From assembly GCF_000205165.1 (NCBI RefSeq), contig NZ_GL883869.1:1-64000 (forward strand): DNA of 64,000 nucleotides. The letters run 5' to 3'. The translations under genes and the position numbers were made by a program. Below the pieces are notes generated by a model, which worked only from the letters and a program-made list of their open reading frames with translations, was not told the origin of the DNA and did no database searches. How positions within the stretch are numbered: position 1 is the first letter of the stretch; each line of letters begins with the position of its first letter. Positions 49,901 to 57,811 of the stretch are shown here, piece by piece. The stretch is from Paraprevotella xylaniphila YIT 11841. Lineage in GTDB: Bacteria; Bacteroidota; Bacteroidia; Bacteroidales; Bacteroidaceae.

Positions 49901-50193
49901 ACCATCTTGACGTTGAACTTGCGTTGAGAGCCGATGGGAAACTCCTGCGTCTTATACCCCATATAGGTGAACACCAACTTATTGTTCACATTCTTCACCT
50001 TGAATGCGAAGTTACCGTTCATATCCGTAGTCATTCCCCCGACCACACGGTTCGTGGCATCCTTTTCAGCCACGGTACAGCCCATCAGTTCAAGGCCGTC
50101 ATTCGCATCCACCACATGCCCGCTCACCATCACCTGCGCCCCGGCATGCAGCATTGTGCCTAAAAAAGCCAATAATATCAATACTCTCTTCAT
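46903..50193 (-). CDS. SusC/RagA-family TonB-dependent transporter (pair 1)
   Basis: About 1,096 residues, starting at ATG 50193 (MKRVLILLAFLGTMLHAGAQ), 22 nt after the upstream FAS1 lipoprotein; an in-frame extension to 50235 would overlap that gene. The order is carboxypeptidase-like regulatory domain (VSGHVVDANDGLELMGCTV), plug (QMRIRGTTSITGNSQPLVVV; DAASTAMWGSKGANGVLLIK), and beta-barrel ending in EWTFGLSATF with the terminal Phe typical of outer-membrane proteins. Confidence 0.96.
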   Translation of the reverse strand: MKRVLILLAFLGTMLHAGAQVMVSGHVVDANDGLELMGCTVAEKDATNRVVGGMTTDMNGNFAFKVKNVNNKLVFTYMGYKTQEFPIGSQRKFNVKMVDNTMKVSEVVVKAHKKGPDGAFNIPQREVSMAMTTFKMDAMEGVSVASADDALQGRVAGLDIVMGGSPGSGSQMRIRGTTSITGNSQPLVVVNGVPYSGEIDESFDFGTANEEEYADLLSVNTEDIEEITVLKDAASTAMWGSKGANGVLLIKTKRGTRGKTRVSYTYKLSGATQPKGMKLLSGGDYTMMMKQAYFNRTLSGRDETYEQYDYDELRYEPDNQNYNNNTDWVDEVTRHGWTNDHYLTVSGGGERAAFRISGGYYDEKGTVMGERYKRFSTRSQLDYYVSDRMLFTSEFQFTYSDNDRNYDKLLDIAYKKMPNMAVYEEDADGNSTGRYLNMDINTDFNKEQRDLKNPVALGKLAKNDLKGYRLMPKMSLQYDFFDPAKHYLRYLGWVAIDLNNEREEKFLPAECVYNAADNYGSANVAETKTSGKLTVATEHGITYQSHFLNDDHNLQAQALMQLTTTTSHSQYVKKQGLPSSDITDATATGYISGTENGNSNDKTLGWMGRVHYSFKGRYIFDANLRVDGSTQFGPSNRYGFFPGVGGKWIISDEPWLNKYTGKVLTLLAFRPSWGIAGRQPGKNYLQYSLLTTNSTGYMDLSAVYPTRIRLDGLKWEKVTSLNLGFDMELWNGKVSVVYDWYKKRTDDLLFKDIDIPSSSGFATLTYKNVGRMDNDGWELTVNFNKVVEKGKFSLDINTNFASNKNMIRSLDPSVLNNFNNHSAFGNGAYYTRLQEGNSFGSIYGFRYKGVYSYSYDRYDQAVAEGKTCPVARDENGVPMTNFDGTVKPMYYYHSTTKYQFQGGDAIYEDINHDGSIDQYDVVYLGNCNPKMQGGFGFTLRYDRFSVNLFCNYRWGNKIVNMARMNAENMYNAYNQCTTVNWRWRKEGDVTDMPRAVYNQGYNWLASDRYVEDGSFLRVKYITFRYRFPSNWVKRIGMTNLSAYLTVNNLWCFTKYSGVDPEISICTDTAKDYYGIAVDNSMTPRAKEWTFGLSATF

Positions 50194-50215
50194 TGCATTG
50201 CTGTTTAAGGTCATT

Positions 50216-52702
50216 TTAATTCTGTTTTGAATCACCGGACGGACGGTCGAACATCAGCACTTGGTCTATTTGCTGAATTACGGCATACGTATAAGCCTCA
50301 ATTGTCGTGGCTTTCTCCTTGTCGCTATTGTTCAAGGTAAGGTCACGCGTCATCAAGTTATAGGCGTTTCCATTCGTCAGCACATGGGCCGTCACCTTTC
50401 CGAGCGCATGGTCCGCTTCCGAAGAGAGGGTCACGCTTCCGCCCCGGTTCGTCACATAAATCGGATAAAACTTGTTCGTATTCTCGTTGATCGTAGAAGT
50501 CAGATAAGCCTCGTCCTCCACTTGTTCTCCTTTGACGAACACGGAATTATCTTGAAAATGATAACGCACGAAACGCTCCATCACGTTCTCCAACGAATCA
50601 CGCACCGACAGGTCACCCTCGTTCTCAATCTGCGCCACTGTGGGAATCCAGCCTTTTTCCTGTGCCCCACGTATCGCCTCGTTCGTCGGCACATACACGG
50701 TATAATGATATTGGTTCAAGAACTTCACCTTGCGTCCGGGAGCCACGGTAGAAGTAGTCGGGTTGTTGACAAAGATGCCCAACAAGGCACACATGTCATA
50801 AAACTCCTTGAATTCATCCCGTGTGGAAAGCACGTCATAGATAGAAGTGGTGGTATTCTGCAGAATGCCATCAATCAAATAAGCATTGCCGTTCTCCTTA
50901 TTATATACTTTCGTAATGGACAAAGGAGTTTCATTACCAGCCCCGCTGATTTTATTATCTGCCGTGATACGAATCGGGGCATAGCCCTTGGTAATGAAGT
51001 ATTCCTGCCCTGCAGCCCGCGCCGCAGCAAAATCCTCATTGCTGGCCGTCACCAGGGTTTGGCAGTTCAGGATGTCCTCCAAACGGTTTTTCAGGATGCC
51101 GCTATTGCTGACCACTCCATTCGTGCCCAAAGGAAAACCATTGTCCATAATCACTTCCCCGTCCGAAGTCCGGGTGGCCGTGGCAGCCACTGTATTCTGC
51201 GCTGTCAAGTTAAAATCCAACTTACACTGGTAATTGGTCGAAGCATATGATTTGGCCACCGGATCCACGTAATCCGTCATGTATTCATTCGGCGTGATAA
51301 AAAACTGGTACGTACTTTTCAAAGAACGCAAATAGTAAACGAATTGTGCATCCACCATGGCTTGGTTGAATATGGAATTCAATGAATCGATTTTAGCCGG
51401 CCCCATCACCGTCCGGTAGTCTAACGGCGTAAAGACTTTGTCCGTCACATATACCACTCCGTTGCGCCCTACGAATTTATCCACGATATTCTCCTTGCTT
51501 ACTTCCATCTCATAACCGGCCTCATCCTTGATGTCGTTAAAACGACTGGGCAACGAAGAAAGGAAAGAATATTTCTGATGATTGGCCACGATGTCAGCGG
51601 CAATGTTATCCGGCACGTTGTCCCACGAACCGAAAGCCTCGAAGAAATCGCTGCCCTCTCCGTCGGCCGACAAAAAGCGGTCCATGGCCTCGTTCGTTGG
51701 CACGAACATGCAACCCATATCCGTTTCATAACCGGGTTGGTTGGAGTTTCCCCCCTTGGGTTGGTACAAATTCCATCCGGGATCGAAATAAAGCAAACCC
51801 GGTGCATTCGTACCGTTGAACTCCGTAAAAGCATACGCCGGACTTTGATTGAAATAACGGGTTTGGAAAATAGAATCGCCATTCTCGTCACGTTTATAGA
51901 ACACCGGACAAGCGAAACGGTCCATCAAACTGTTGAAACGACTCACATTTCCGTTGGAACGGATATAGGCTGCCATGTTCTCGGGCGGAACCAATACATC
52001 CTCCAACTCATGCAGGTAGCCGTTCTGGCATACGATGTCCTTCTGGATAATCTTGTTGGCAAACAATGACGCATCCTCAGCCTCACGGGGAATGCCGGTC
52101 ACAAAACTGAAATCATCGTCCGTAATGCGCTTACCTTCCATCACATCGGGGAAGAACTGCACCAATGTCCATTTCGTCGCATCGGACAACAATTTGATGG
52201 GTTTCCCTGCCCGGCGATAGGGTGCAAAGAATTTACTGTCCGGCAACTTGTCGGCGGCCACCACCGGAATGGTATCTTCCACCTCGAAATCCGTCGTACG
52301 GCGGAACGTGATTTGCCCACGGTCGCTCAACGACAAACGCTCCAACAGCTGTGAATAAGGGATAGTCCCAATTTTCAGCAACATCATTTTGAAAGAATAA
52401 GGCAAGTCCTCGTAACGGCGATACCCCATTTCGTTTTCCTGGAAAAAACGCTCGAAAGAGGCATCATTGGAGAAAAACAGCGTATTGCTTCCCGATACCT
52501 TCATGGCATCCGTATACCCGCAATCATCTATCAGACGGATATAATAGTTACAGTCCCCGCGCTTTTGCAGGTAATCATAGATGTTGCTGTTCAGCCACGA
52601 CGGGATATGGTCTTCCATCTCCTCGAACTTGTCCGTACAGGCGACCGGGAACGCCCATGCAGCCCCCAGAGCCAACATCGTCAGTAATTTATAGTATTTC
52701 AT
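50216..52702 (-). CDS. Multi-FAS1-domain lipoprotein
   Basis: An 828-residue lipoprotein (Cys22 in PVACTDKFEEMED). At least three FAS1-type repeats are visible from the paired motifs: TLFFSNDASFERFF with CQNGYLHELEDVLVPP, GCMFVPTNEAMDRFL with NGVVYVTDKVFTP, and YTVYVPTNEAIRGA toward the end; FFITPNEYM with AYLIDGILQNT may mark a fourth. It stands directly before susC-1 with 22 nt spacing. FAS1 domains are adhesion modules in many organisms; a glycan-binding role here is inferred from position and lipidation. Confidence 0.8.
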   Translation of the reverse strand: MKYYKLLTMLALGAAWAFPVACTDKFEEMEDHIPSWLNSNIYDYLQKRGDCNYYIRLIDDCGYTDAMKVSGSNTLFFSNDASFERFFQENEMGYRRYEDLPYSFKMMLLKIGTIPYSQLLERLSLSDRGQITFRRTTDFEVEDTIPVVAADKLPDSKFFAPYRRAGKPIKLLSDATKWTLVQFFPDVMEGKRITDDDFSFVTGIPREAEDASLFANKIIQKDIVCQNGYLHELEDVLVPPENMAAYIRSNGNVSRFNSLMDRFACPVFYKRDENGDSIFQTRYFNQSPAYAFTEFNGTNAPGLLYFDPGWNLYQPKGGNSNQPGYETDMGCMFVPTNEAMDRFLSADGEGSDFFEAFGSWDNVPDNIAADIVANHQKYSFLSSLPSRFNDIKDEAGYEMEVSKENIVDKFVGRNGVVYVTDKVFTPLDYRTVMGPAKIDSLNSIFNQAMVDAQFVYYLRSLKSTYQFFITPNEYMTDYVDPVAKSYASTNYQCKLDFNLTAQNTVAATATRTSDGEVIMDNGFPLGTNGVVSNSGILKNRLEDILNCQTLVTASNEDFAAARAAGQEYFITKGYAPIRITADNKISGAGNETPLSITKVYNKENGNAYLIDGILQNTTTSIYDVLSTRDEFKEFYDMCALLGIFVNNPTTSTVAPGRKVKFLNQYHYTVYVPTNEAIRGAQEKGWIPTVAQIENEGDLSVRDSLENVMERFVRYHFQDNSVFVKGEQVEDEAYLTSTINENTNKFYPIYVTNRGGSVTLSSEADHALGKVTAHVLTNGNAYNLMTRDLTLNNSDKEKATTIEAYTYAVIQQIDQVLMFDRPSGDSKQN

Positions 52703-52726
52703 GATACGGTAATATTTGTTTCCTTT

Positions 52727-54718
52727 TTAATGTGTATCTTCACTCTCTATCAGGTTAGTCGGCATGAACTCGATATAATCCAGATGGCAGTTGCCATTGA
52801 GCATCTGCACGAAACGGAATTCATGCGTGGAAGTCTCCGGCCAACTGAAAATCCCCAATACCTTGCGCATCTCGAAAGGATCGTTACGGGTGGAACCTTT
52901 TATCCCGCCGCTTTGCCCCATCATCAATTCACGCGAACAGAAGCTGTCCGGTCCTTTCATGAATCCACGGTTGTGCATGCTCTTGTCATTCTCGTAACCG
53001 TATGGGTCGTCTTCGCGGGAACCTTCATCCCACCATGCCCCGGAATTGTCCTGTGTAAACTGCCACACCTGTTCCCAACCGATGGAAGCGTCCGTTCCCT
53101 TCAGCCGCATGTCGATAGGGATGCCGCAAGGCTCGTCGTCCAGATAGAATTGCGTGATGCCACGCGTGGCCGCATCCACACGATAACCGATGCGCACTTC
53201 ATAACTTCCTGCCGGCACCGGCCCCACGGTAATGGACGCATCGAACATGCCCCAGATTTCGAGATAATCCCCAAGGAAGAAACTGTGCATGTTGGAACCT
53301 ATATACTTGGCAAATATCGTACTGCTTTCCTCGAACTTGAAATTCTTACAATACCCTTGCGGCACATAATAATCCTTGTTGGAGATGACATCGTTGTTAC
53401 GGAGTTCCGGCGTAAAGATGGTGAAGTCCATGCGGATACGCTTGCCACGCATGATACGCCCTATCTTATCCTCATCATACACCAACATGCCGGTAAGCGC
53501 ATGGATGACCCCGTTCTGGCAATCCAGATTACTATGCGCCATATCCAATGTCACCACATCGTCTTCTTCCTCTGCCATATTCGTATATTTCGCGTCATAA
53601 CAGTTGCGTTCATCGTTGAATACGGGCTTCTGCGCATCTTGGTCTCCCCATTTGAACGCCTGTACCGTGATAATAGTCTGGTCAGCCATAGGCACCAGAT
53701 ATTGTTCCAACCAAAACGAACCGTCACGATAGTTCTCGCGCAACCAGTCCGCATCAATCCAGGTGTGGGTCATCACATAATCCCGCGTGTTTACGATTTG
53801 GTTGGAAGTCAGCATCACCGGCAACAGGTGGTAGGCCACAAAACGGTAAAGGCTGCTGCGCTCATCCGTGTCCGGCAAATCCTTCCCTTCGGGGAAGTAC
53901 GTCCGGGCATAAGCCCGCATGTCTTCCAAAGACCGGATACCGTTCAAGGCCAACACGGAATCCGTTTCCAATAAAGCCGTATAACGGTAATTCTTAGTCT
54001 TGGGGAAATTCGCGCTACCCGAATAAGGGTCGTCTGCCGGTTTGGATGTAGCGGGAACATAAGTCTCATCGTCCAAAAGCGTCAGGGCATCCCGTAACCC
54101 GGTAGCATGCAGGGCCTCACCATACAGTTTGAAATGCCCCTCAGACTCGATGTAATCGGCCACCAAGTCCGTATTGCCGGCCAACGCCTTGTCCACCACA
54201 TGCACCACGCCATTCACTTTAATATGGTCGCCCGACACGATACGCGCCGTATTGTTGACCATCCAAGAGGCACCGTCAGACGCAATGGAGGTGTACAAAT
54301 AACGCCCCAACATGTTTTTCGTCTCGATGGCACCGGACTCGAACCCCGCTGTCTCATAATAAGGCACGCCATTGGCCTCACCGTCTATCAAATGGTAAAA
54401 CACCATCTCTTTGACCGCCTCCACGGAGTCCAAGAAGTTGTCGAACGTGCCATACCCTTGTTCCGAAGCATAAGCTTCCATCGCCTCATTGTCCGGCACG
54501 AAACAAGTATACGCCCCGTACGATTCCAACAAGGAGAAAGCCCCCGCCACCCTCAACGCCTCCGCAAAATCGGAATATTCCGCGTTGTTTTCCACAAAGT
54601 CACCGATGGTCTCTCCCGTAAACGTCGTGTAGTTCTCTCCCACGTCGTCCGAGTCTTGACAGGCGGTAAAACCAGCTAGGACCATAACCGCGATACATGA
54701 CAAAAACTTAAGCCTCAT
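52727..54718 (-). CDS. FAS1-domain lipoprotein, tandem paralogue A
   Basis: A 663-residue lipoprotein (Cys20 in GFTACQDSDDVGENY). Two FAS1 domains: the first with YTCFVPDNEAMEAY and HIKVNGVVHVVDKALAG, the second ending in CQNGVIHALTGMLVYDED. The C-terminal 230 residues form a beta-rich module (GMFDASITVGPVPAGSYEVRIGYR, GIPIDMRLKGTDASIGW) found elsewhere with FAS1 lipoproteins. It is a close paralogue of the next upstream gene, with an 86-bp identical stretch. Element copy C lies 72 nt before its start. Confidence 0.82.
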   Translation of the reverse strand: MRLKFLSCIAVMVLAGFTACQDSDDVGENYTTFTGETIGDFVENNAEYSDFAEALRVAGAFSLLESYGAYTCFVPDNEAMEAYASEQGYGTFDNFLDSVEAVKEMVFYHLIDGEANGVPYYETAGFESGAIETKNMLGRYLYTSIASDGASWMVNNTARIVSGDHIKVNGVVHVVDKALAGNTDLVADYIESEGHFKLYGEALHATGLRDALTLLDDETYVPATSKPADDPYSGSANFPKTKNYRYTALLETDSVLALNGIRSLEDMRAYARTYFPEGKDLPDTDERSSLYRFVAYHLLPVMLTSNQIVNTRDYVMTHTWIDADWLRENYRDGSFWLEQYLVPMADQTIITVQAFKWGDQDAQKPVFNDERNCYDAKYTNMAEEEDDVVTLDMAHSNLDCQNGVIHALTGMLVYDEDKIGRIMRGKRIRMDFTIFTPELRNNDVISNKDYYVPQGYCKNFKFEESSTIFAKYIGSNMHSFFLGDYLEIWGMFDASITVGPVPAGSYEVRIGYRVDAATRGITQFYLDDEPCGIPIDMRLKGTDASIGWEQVWQFTQDNSGAWWDEGSREDDPYGYENDKSMHNRGFMKGPDSFCSRELMMGQSGGIKGSTRNDPFEMRKVLGIFSWPETSTHEFRFVQMLNGNCHLDYIEFMPTNLIESEDTH

Positions 54719-54789
54719 AACTTATATTCTTTTATCTTCTTCATTTATTCATTCCCAACGGAAAGGGTTGTTCTATCCCCTTCTATACC

Positions 54790-54820
54790 CTACTACGATT
54801 GGGATTTTTAAAATACCTAC
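54790..54820 (-). promoter_or_regulatory. Conserved PUL element, copy C
   Basis: Read toward the gene: GTAGGTATTTT-N5-TCCCAATCGTAGTAG, followed by GGTATAGAAGGGGATAGAAC. The last block is also found after copy B, as expected if the leader was duplicated together with the gene. Confidence 0.72.
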
Positions 54821-54849
54821 AAGAAGCTTAAAAAAAATACTTTTTCCCG

Positions 54850-56847
54850 TCAATGCGTATCTTCATCCTCTAACAGGTTGGTCGGAATGAACTCGATGTA
54901 GTCGAAATGACAACTTCCGTCCAACATTTGTACCACACGGAATTCGTGCGTCGCCATTTCCGGCCAACTGAAAATCCCCAAGACTTTACGCAAAGCATAC
55001 GGGTCGTTACGGGCTGAAGCCTTCACTCCTCCGGTCACACCTGAAATCAGCAGTTCCTTGGACCCGAAACTATCCGGAGCTTTCATAAAGTTACGGTTAT
55101 GGAGGCTTTTGTCATTTTCATAGCCATAATAGTCATCCGGATTTCCTTCCCCCCAACTGCCGATATAGGGATTGTTGACCTGTGTGTACACGTATGCCTG
55201 TTCCCAACCGATAGAAGCATCAGTTCCTTTCAAGCGCATGTCAATAGGTATACCGCAGGGCACACCATCGAAATAAAACTGCGTGATACCGCGATGGTTC
55301 GTGTTTACACGATAACCGATACGAACTTCGTAACTTCCTTCCGGTATCGGCCCGACGGTAATAGACACATCGAACATGCCCCACATCTCCATAAAATCAT
55401 GCAAGTAGTCGCTGTGCATGTTGTCCCCTACATATTTTGCAAAGACATTGCTGCTTTCCTCGTATCGCAATTTCTTGCAATACCCCTCAGGTATATAATA
55501 ACATTTGTTAGAAATAATATCGTTGTTACGAAGCTCAGGAAAGAACGTAGTGAAATCCATACGGAAACGCTTGCCACGCATAATGCGTCCTATCTTATCC
55601 TTGTCATACACCAACATGCCGGTAAGCGCATGGATGACCCCGTTCTGGCAATCCAGATTACTATGCGCCATATCCAATGTCACCACATCTTCCTCTTCTT
55701 CGGCCATATTCGTATATTTCGGGTCATAACAGTTGCGTTCATCATTGAACACCGGTTTTTGAGCCGGTTGGTCACCCCATTGGAATGCTTGCACCGTAAT
55801 AATCGACTCGTCTGCCATAGGTACCAAATACTGCTCCAACCAGAAACGTCCGTCACGGTAATTCTCGCGCCGCCAGTCTTCGTCCATCCAAGTCTGCGTT
55901 ATCACCAAATCCCGTGTATTCACAATTTGATTGGAAGTCAGCATCACCGGTAAGAGATGATAACCTACAAAACGGCTGAGACTGCTGCGCTTGTCATCAT
56001 CCGGCAAATCTGCCCCTTCGGGATAATACCGTTCTGCATATTCCCGCATGTCGTCCAAAGTATGGATCCCGTTCAAAGCCAACACGGAGTCTGTCTCCAA
56101 TAAGGCTGTATAACGGAATTTCTTAGCTGCGGGGAAATAACAAGTAGAAGAATAGGGGTCGTTAGACGGTTTGGTCGTAGCCTGTACATAAGTCTCATCG
56201 TCCAAAAGCATCAATGAATCCCGCCATCCGGTAGCATGCAAAGCCTCGCCATACAGTTTGAAATGCCCTTCCGACTCGATATAATCGGCCAACAAATCCG
56301 TGTTACCGGCCAGGACTTTGTCTACCAAATGCACCACGCCGTTCACTTTTATATGATCCCCCGAAATGATGCGTGCCGTACTGTTGATCATCCAAGCCGC
56401 CCCGTCAGGCGCAATGGAGGTGTACAAATAACGCCCCAACATGTTTTTCGTCTCAATGGCACCGTTCTCAAACCCGGCCGTTTCATAGTTGCCCACGCCT
56501 CCGCTTTCGCCGTCAATCAAATGGTAGAACACCATCTCCTTGACCGCCTCCACGGAGTCCAAGAAATGTTCGAACGTCCCATAACCTTGTTCTCTCACGT
56601 AAGCTTCCATCGCCTCATTGTCCGGCACGAAACAAGTGTATGCTCCGTACGACTCCAACAAAGAGAAAGCATTGGCCGTTTTCAAGGCTTCCGTAAAATC
56701 GGAATACTCCGCATTATTCTCCAGAAAATCACTGATGGTTTCTCCGGTGAACGTCGTGTAATTCTCTCCCACGTCATCCGAATCCTGACAGGCGGTAAAA
56801 CCAGTCAGCACCATAACCGCGATACATGACAAATACTTAAACCTCAT
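54850..56847 (-). CDS. FAS1-domain lipoprotein, tandem paralogue B
   Basis: A 665-residue lipoprotein starting MRFKYLSCIAVMVLTGFTAC, the same start as paralogue A; the frame is open eight codons further (56871), but in paralogue A the matching upstream frame is closed by a TGA, so 56847 is chosen. The same two FAS1 domains and C-terminal beta-rich module are present, with many conservative changes. It is the first gene of the long - strand PUL operon, led by element copy B. Confidence 0.82.
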   Translation of the reverse strand: MRFKYLSCIAVMVLTGFTACQDSDDVGENYTTFTGETISDFLENNAEYSDFTEALKTANAFSLLESYGAYTCFVPDNEAMEAYVREQGYGTFEHFLDSVEAVKEMVFYHLIDGESGGVGNYETAGFENGAIETKNMLGRYLYTSIAPDGAAWMINSTARIISGDHIKVNGVVHLVDKVLAGNTDLLADYIESEGHFKLYGEALHATGWRDSLMLLDDETYVQATTKPSNDPYSSTCYFPAAKKFRYTALLETDSVLALNGIHTLDDMREYAERYYPEGADLPDDDKRSSLSRFVGYHLLPVMLTSNQIVNTRDLVITQTWMDEDWRRENYRDGRFWLEQYLVPMADESIITVQAFQWGDQPAQKPVFNDERNCYDPKYTNMAEEEEDVVTLDMAHSNLDCQNGVIHALTGMLVYDKDKIGRIMRGKRFRMDFTTFFPELRNNDIISNKCYYIPEGYCKKLRYEESSNVFAKYVGDNMHSDYLHDFMEMWGMFDVSITVGPIPEGSYEVRIGYRVNTNHRGITQFYFDGVPCGIPIDMRLKGTDASIGWEQAYVYTQVNNPYIGSWGEGNPDDYYGYENDKSLHNRNFMKAPDSFGSKELLISGVTGGVKASARNDPYALRKVLGIFSWPEMATHEFRVVQMLDGSCHFDYIEFIPTNLLEDEDTH

Positions 56848-56916
56848 AACTTTATTTTTTATTTTCTTCATTTATTCATTCCCTACGGAAAGGGCTGTTC
56901 TATCCCCTTCTATACC

Positions 56917-56947
56917 CTACTACGATTGGGAATAAGAAAATACCTAC
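56917..56947 (-). promoter_or_regulatory. Conserved PUL element, copy B
   Basis: Read toward the gene: GTAGGTATTTT-N5-TCCCAATCGTAGTAG, 70 nt before ATG 56847. It heads the FAS1-SusC-SusD operon and is divergent from the toxin-antitoxin promoter. Confidence 0.74.
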
Positions 56948-56984
56948 GCCAAACAAAAAAATCATATTACCAAACCACAAGACA

Positions 56985-57016
56985 CTTGCCATTCAAAAAA
57001 TGTTTTGCTACCTTTG
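56985..57016 (+). promoter_or_regulatory. Promoter of the toxin-antitoxin pair
   Basis: CTTG at 56985-56988, 20-nt spacer, -7 box TACCTTTG at 57009-57016, 34 nt before the antitoxin ATG at 57051. Confidence 0.65.
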
Positions 57017-57050
57017 CTTTCTAGCACTTAGGAAGAAAACGAATACTATT

Positions 57051-57233
57051 ATGGAAAAGAAAAACAGGAAACCATCCATGCGGACAAACAGCCAAGAGGC
57101 CATCGAACTGCTTACAAAAATAAAAAACAGCGGAGGTAAAAGGAAATTCAACAAGTTGGGCGAATGGCTCTCACAAAACCCCGAACCTCTATTTACATGG
57201 GATGAGAAAGATTTGAAATACATATTGAAATGA
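57051..57233 (+). CDS. Putative antitoxin partner of the PIN toxin
   Basis: A 60-residue basic protein (MEKKNRKPSMRTNSQEAIE then LLTKIKNSGGKRKFNKLGEW). Its length, gene order and the ATGA overlap with the following PIN-domain gene point to an antitoxin, but it has no recognised DNA-binding fold; the segment ending in FTWDEKDLKYILK could wrap the toxin. The start at 57051 is chosen because the upstream in-frame ATG (57000) precedes the -7 box. Confidence 0.6.
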   Translation: MEKKNRKPSMRTNSQEAIELLTKIKNSGGKRKFNKLGEWLSQNPEPLFTWDEKDLKYILK

Positions 57234-57661
57234 GAGCATACCTCGATACAAATATCCTTGCCTTTATGGTCGGACAAGATAACGGGGCTTCTATAAGCGA
57301 TGATGTCAAGGCTATCATCAAAGATTATGAAACATTGCTCTTCTCAAGTTCCGTATGCTTTGCTGAACTCGTGCATCTTATACAAATAGGAAAGGTGCGC
57401 ATTCCTGAATGCAAAGACATACGCCGTGCAGCAAATGTAGCACTGCAAAGGTTAAGCGAATTAGGTATTAACATGGTCGCAACTTCAGGCACACACATAG
57501 ACACATTGGTTGATTTGCCTTTATATGATGACCACCGAGACCCAAACGACCGGATGATAATTGCGCAAGCGATTTCTGACCGTATACCTCTTGTCAGCTC
57601 CGACAGGAAGTTCTCACGCTATGAACGTTACGGGCTTGATTTCATATACAACGAAAGATAA
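57230..57661 (+). CDS. PIN-domain protein, VapC-like toxin
   Basis: A 143-residue putative Mg-dependent ribonuclease. The PIN acidic residues are visible: Asp6 (YLDTNIL), Glu46 (CFAELVHL), Asp107 (DPNDRMIIAQA) and Asp125 (LVSSDRKF). This is the size and layout of type II toxins such as VapC. It overlaps the small upstream gene by 4 nt. The pair is on the + strand within a - strand PUL and is closed by a strong bidirectional terminator, so it looks like an inserted module. Confidence 0.85.
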   Translation: MRAYLDTNILAFMVGQDNGASISDDVKAIIKDYETLLFSSSVCFAELVHLIQIGKVRIPECKDIRRAANVALQRLSELGINMVATSGTHIDTLVDLPLYDDHRDPNDRMIIAQAISDRIPLVSSDRKFSRYERYGLDFIYNER

Positions 57662-57719
57662 CGATAACACTACCGGCATGACATGCGGATAAAAAATCAT
57701 TTTGTCCGTTTTATCCAAT

Positions 57720-57753
57720 AAATCCGCGCCTCTTGTCAAAAAGGCGCGGATTT
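57720..57753. terminator. Bidirectional terminator
   Basis: Perfect 12-bp stem AAATCCGCGCCT (57720-57731) and AGGCGCGGATTT (57742-57753) with a 10-nt loop. It separates the + strand toxin from the convergent - strand surface protein gene. Confidence 0.75.
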
Positions 57754-57811
57754 ATCTGTTTCCCGGCTCCGGCTCTTACCGGACAAGGACTAACCTAACC
57801 GGACTTGCATA

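Noticed and set aside
57720-57753. Attachment site or integration end beside the toxin-antitoxin pair
   Set aside because: The inverted repeat is a simple terminator stem, and no direct repeat flanking the module was found.
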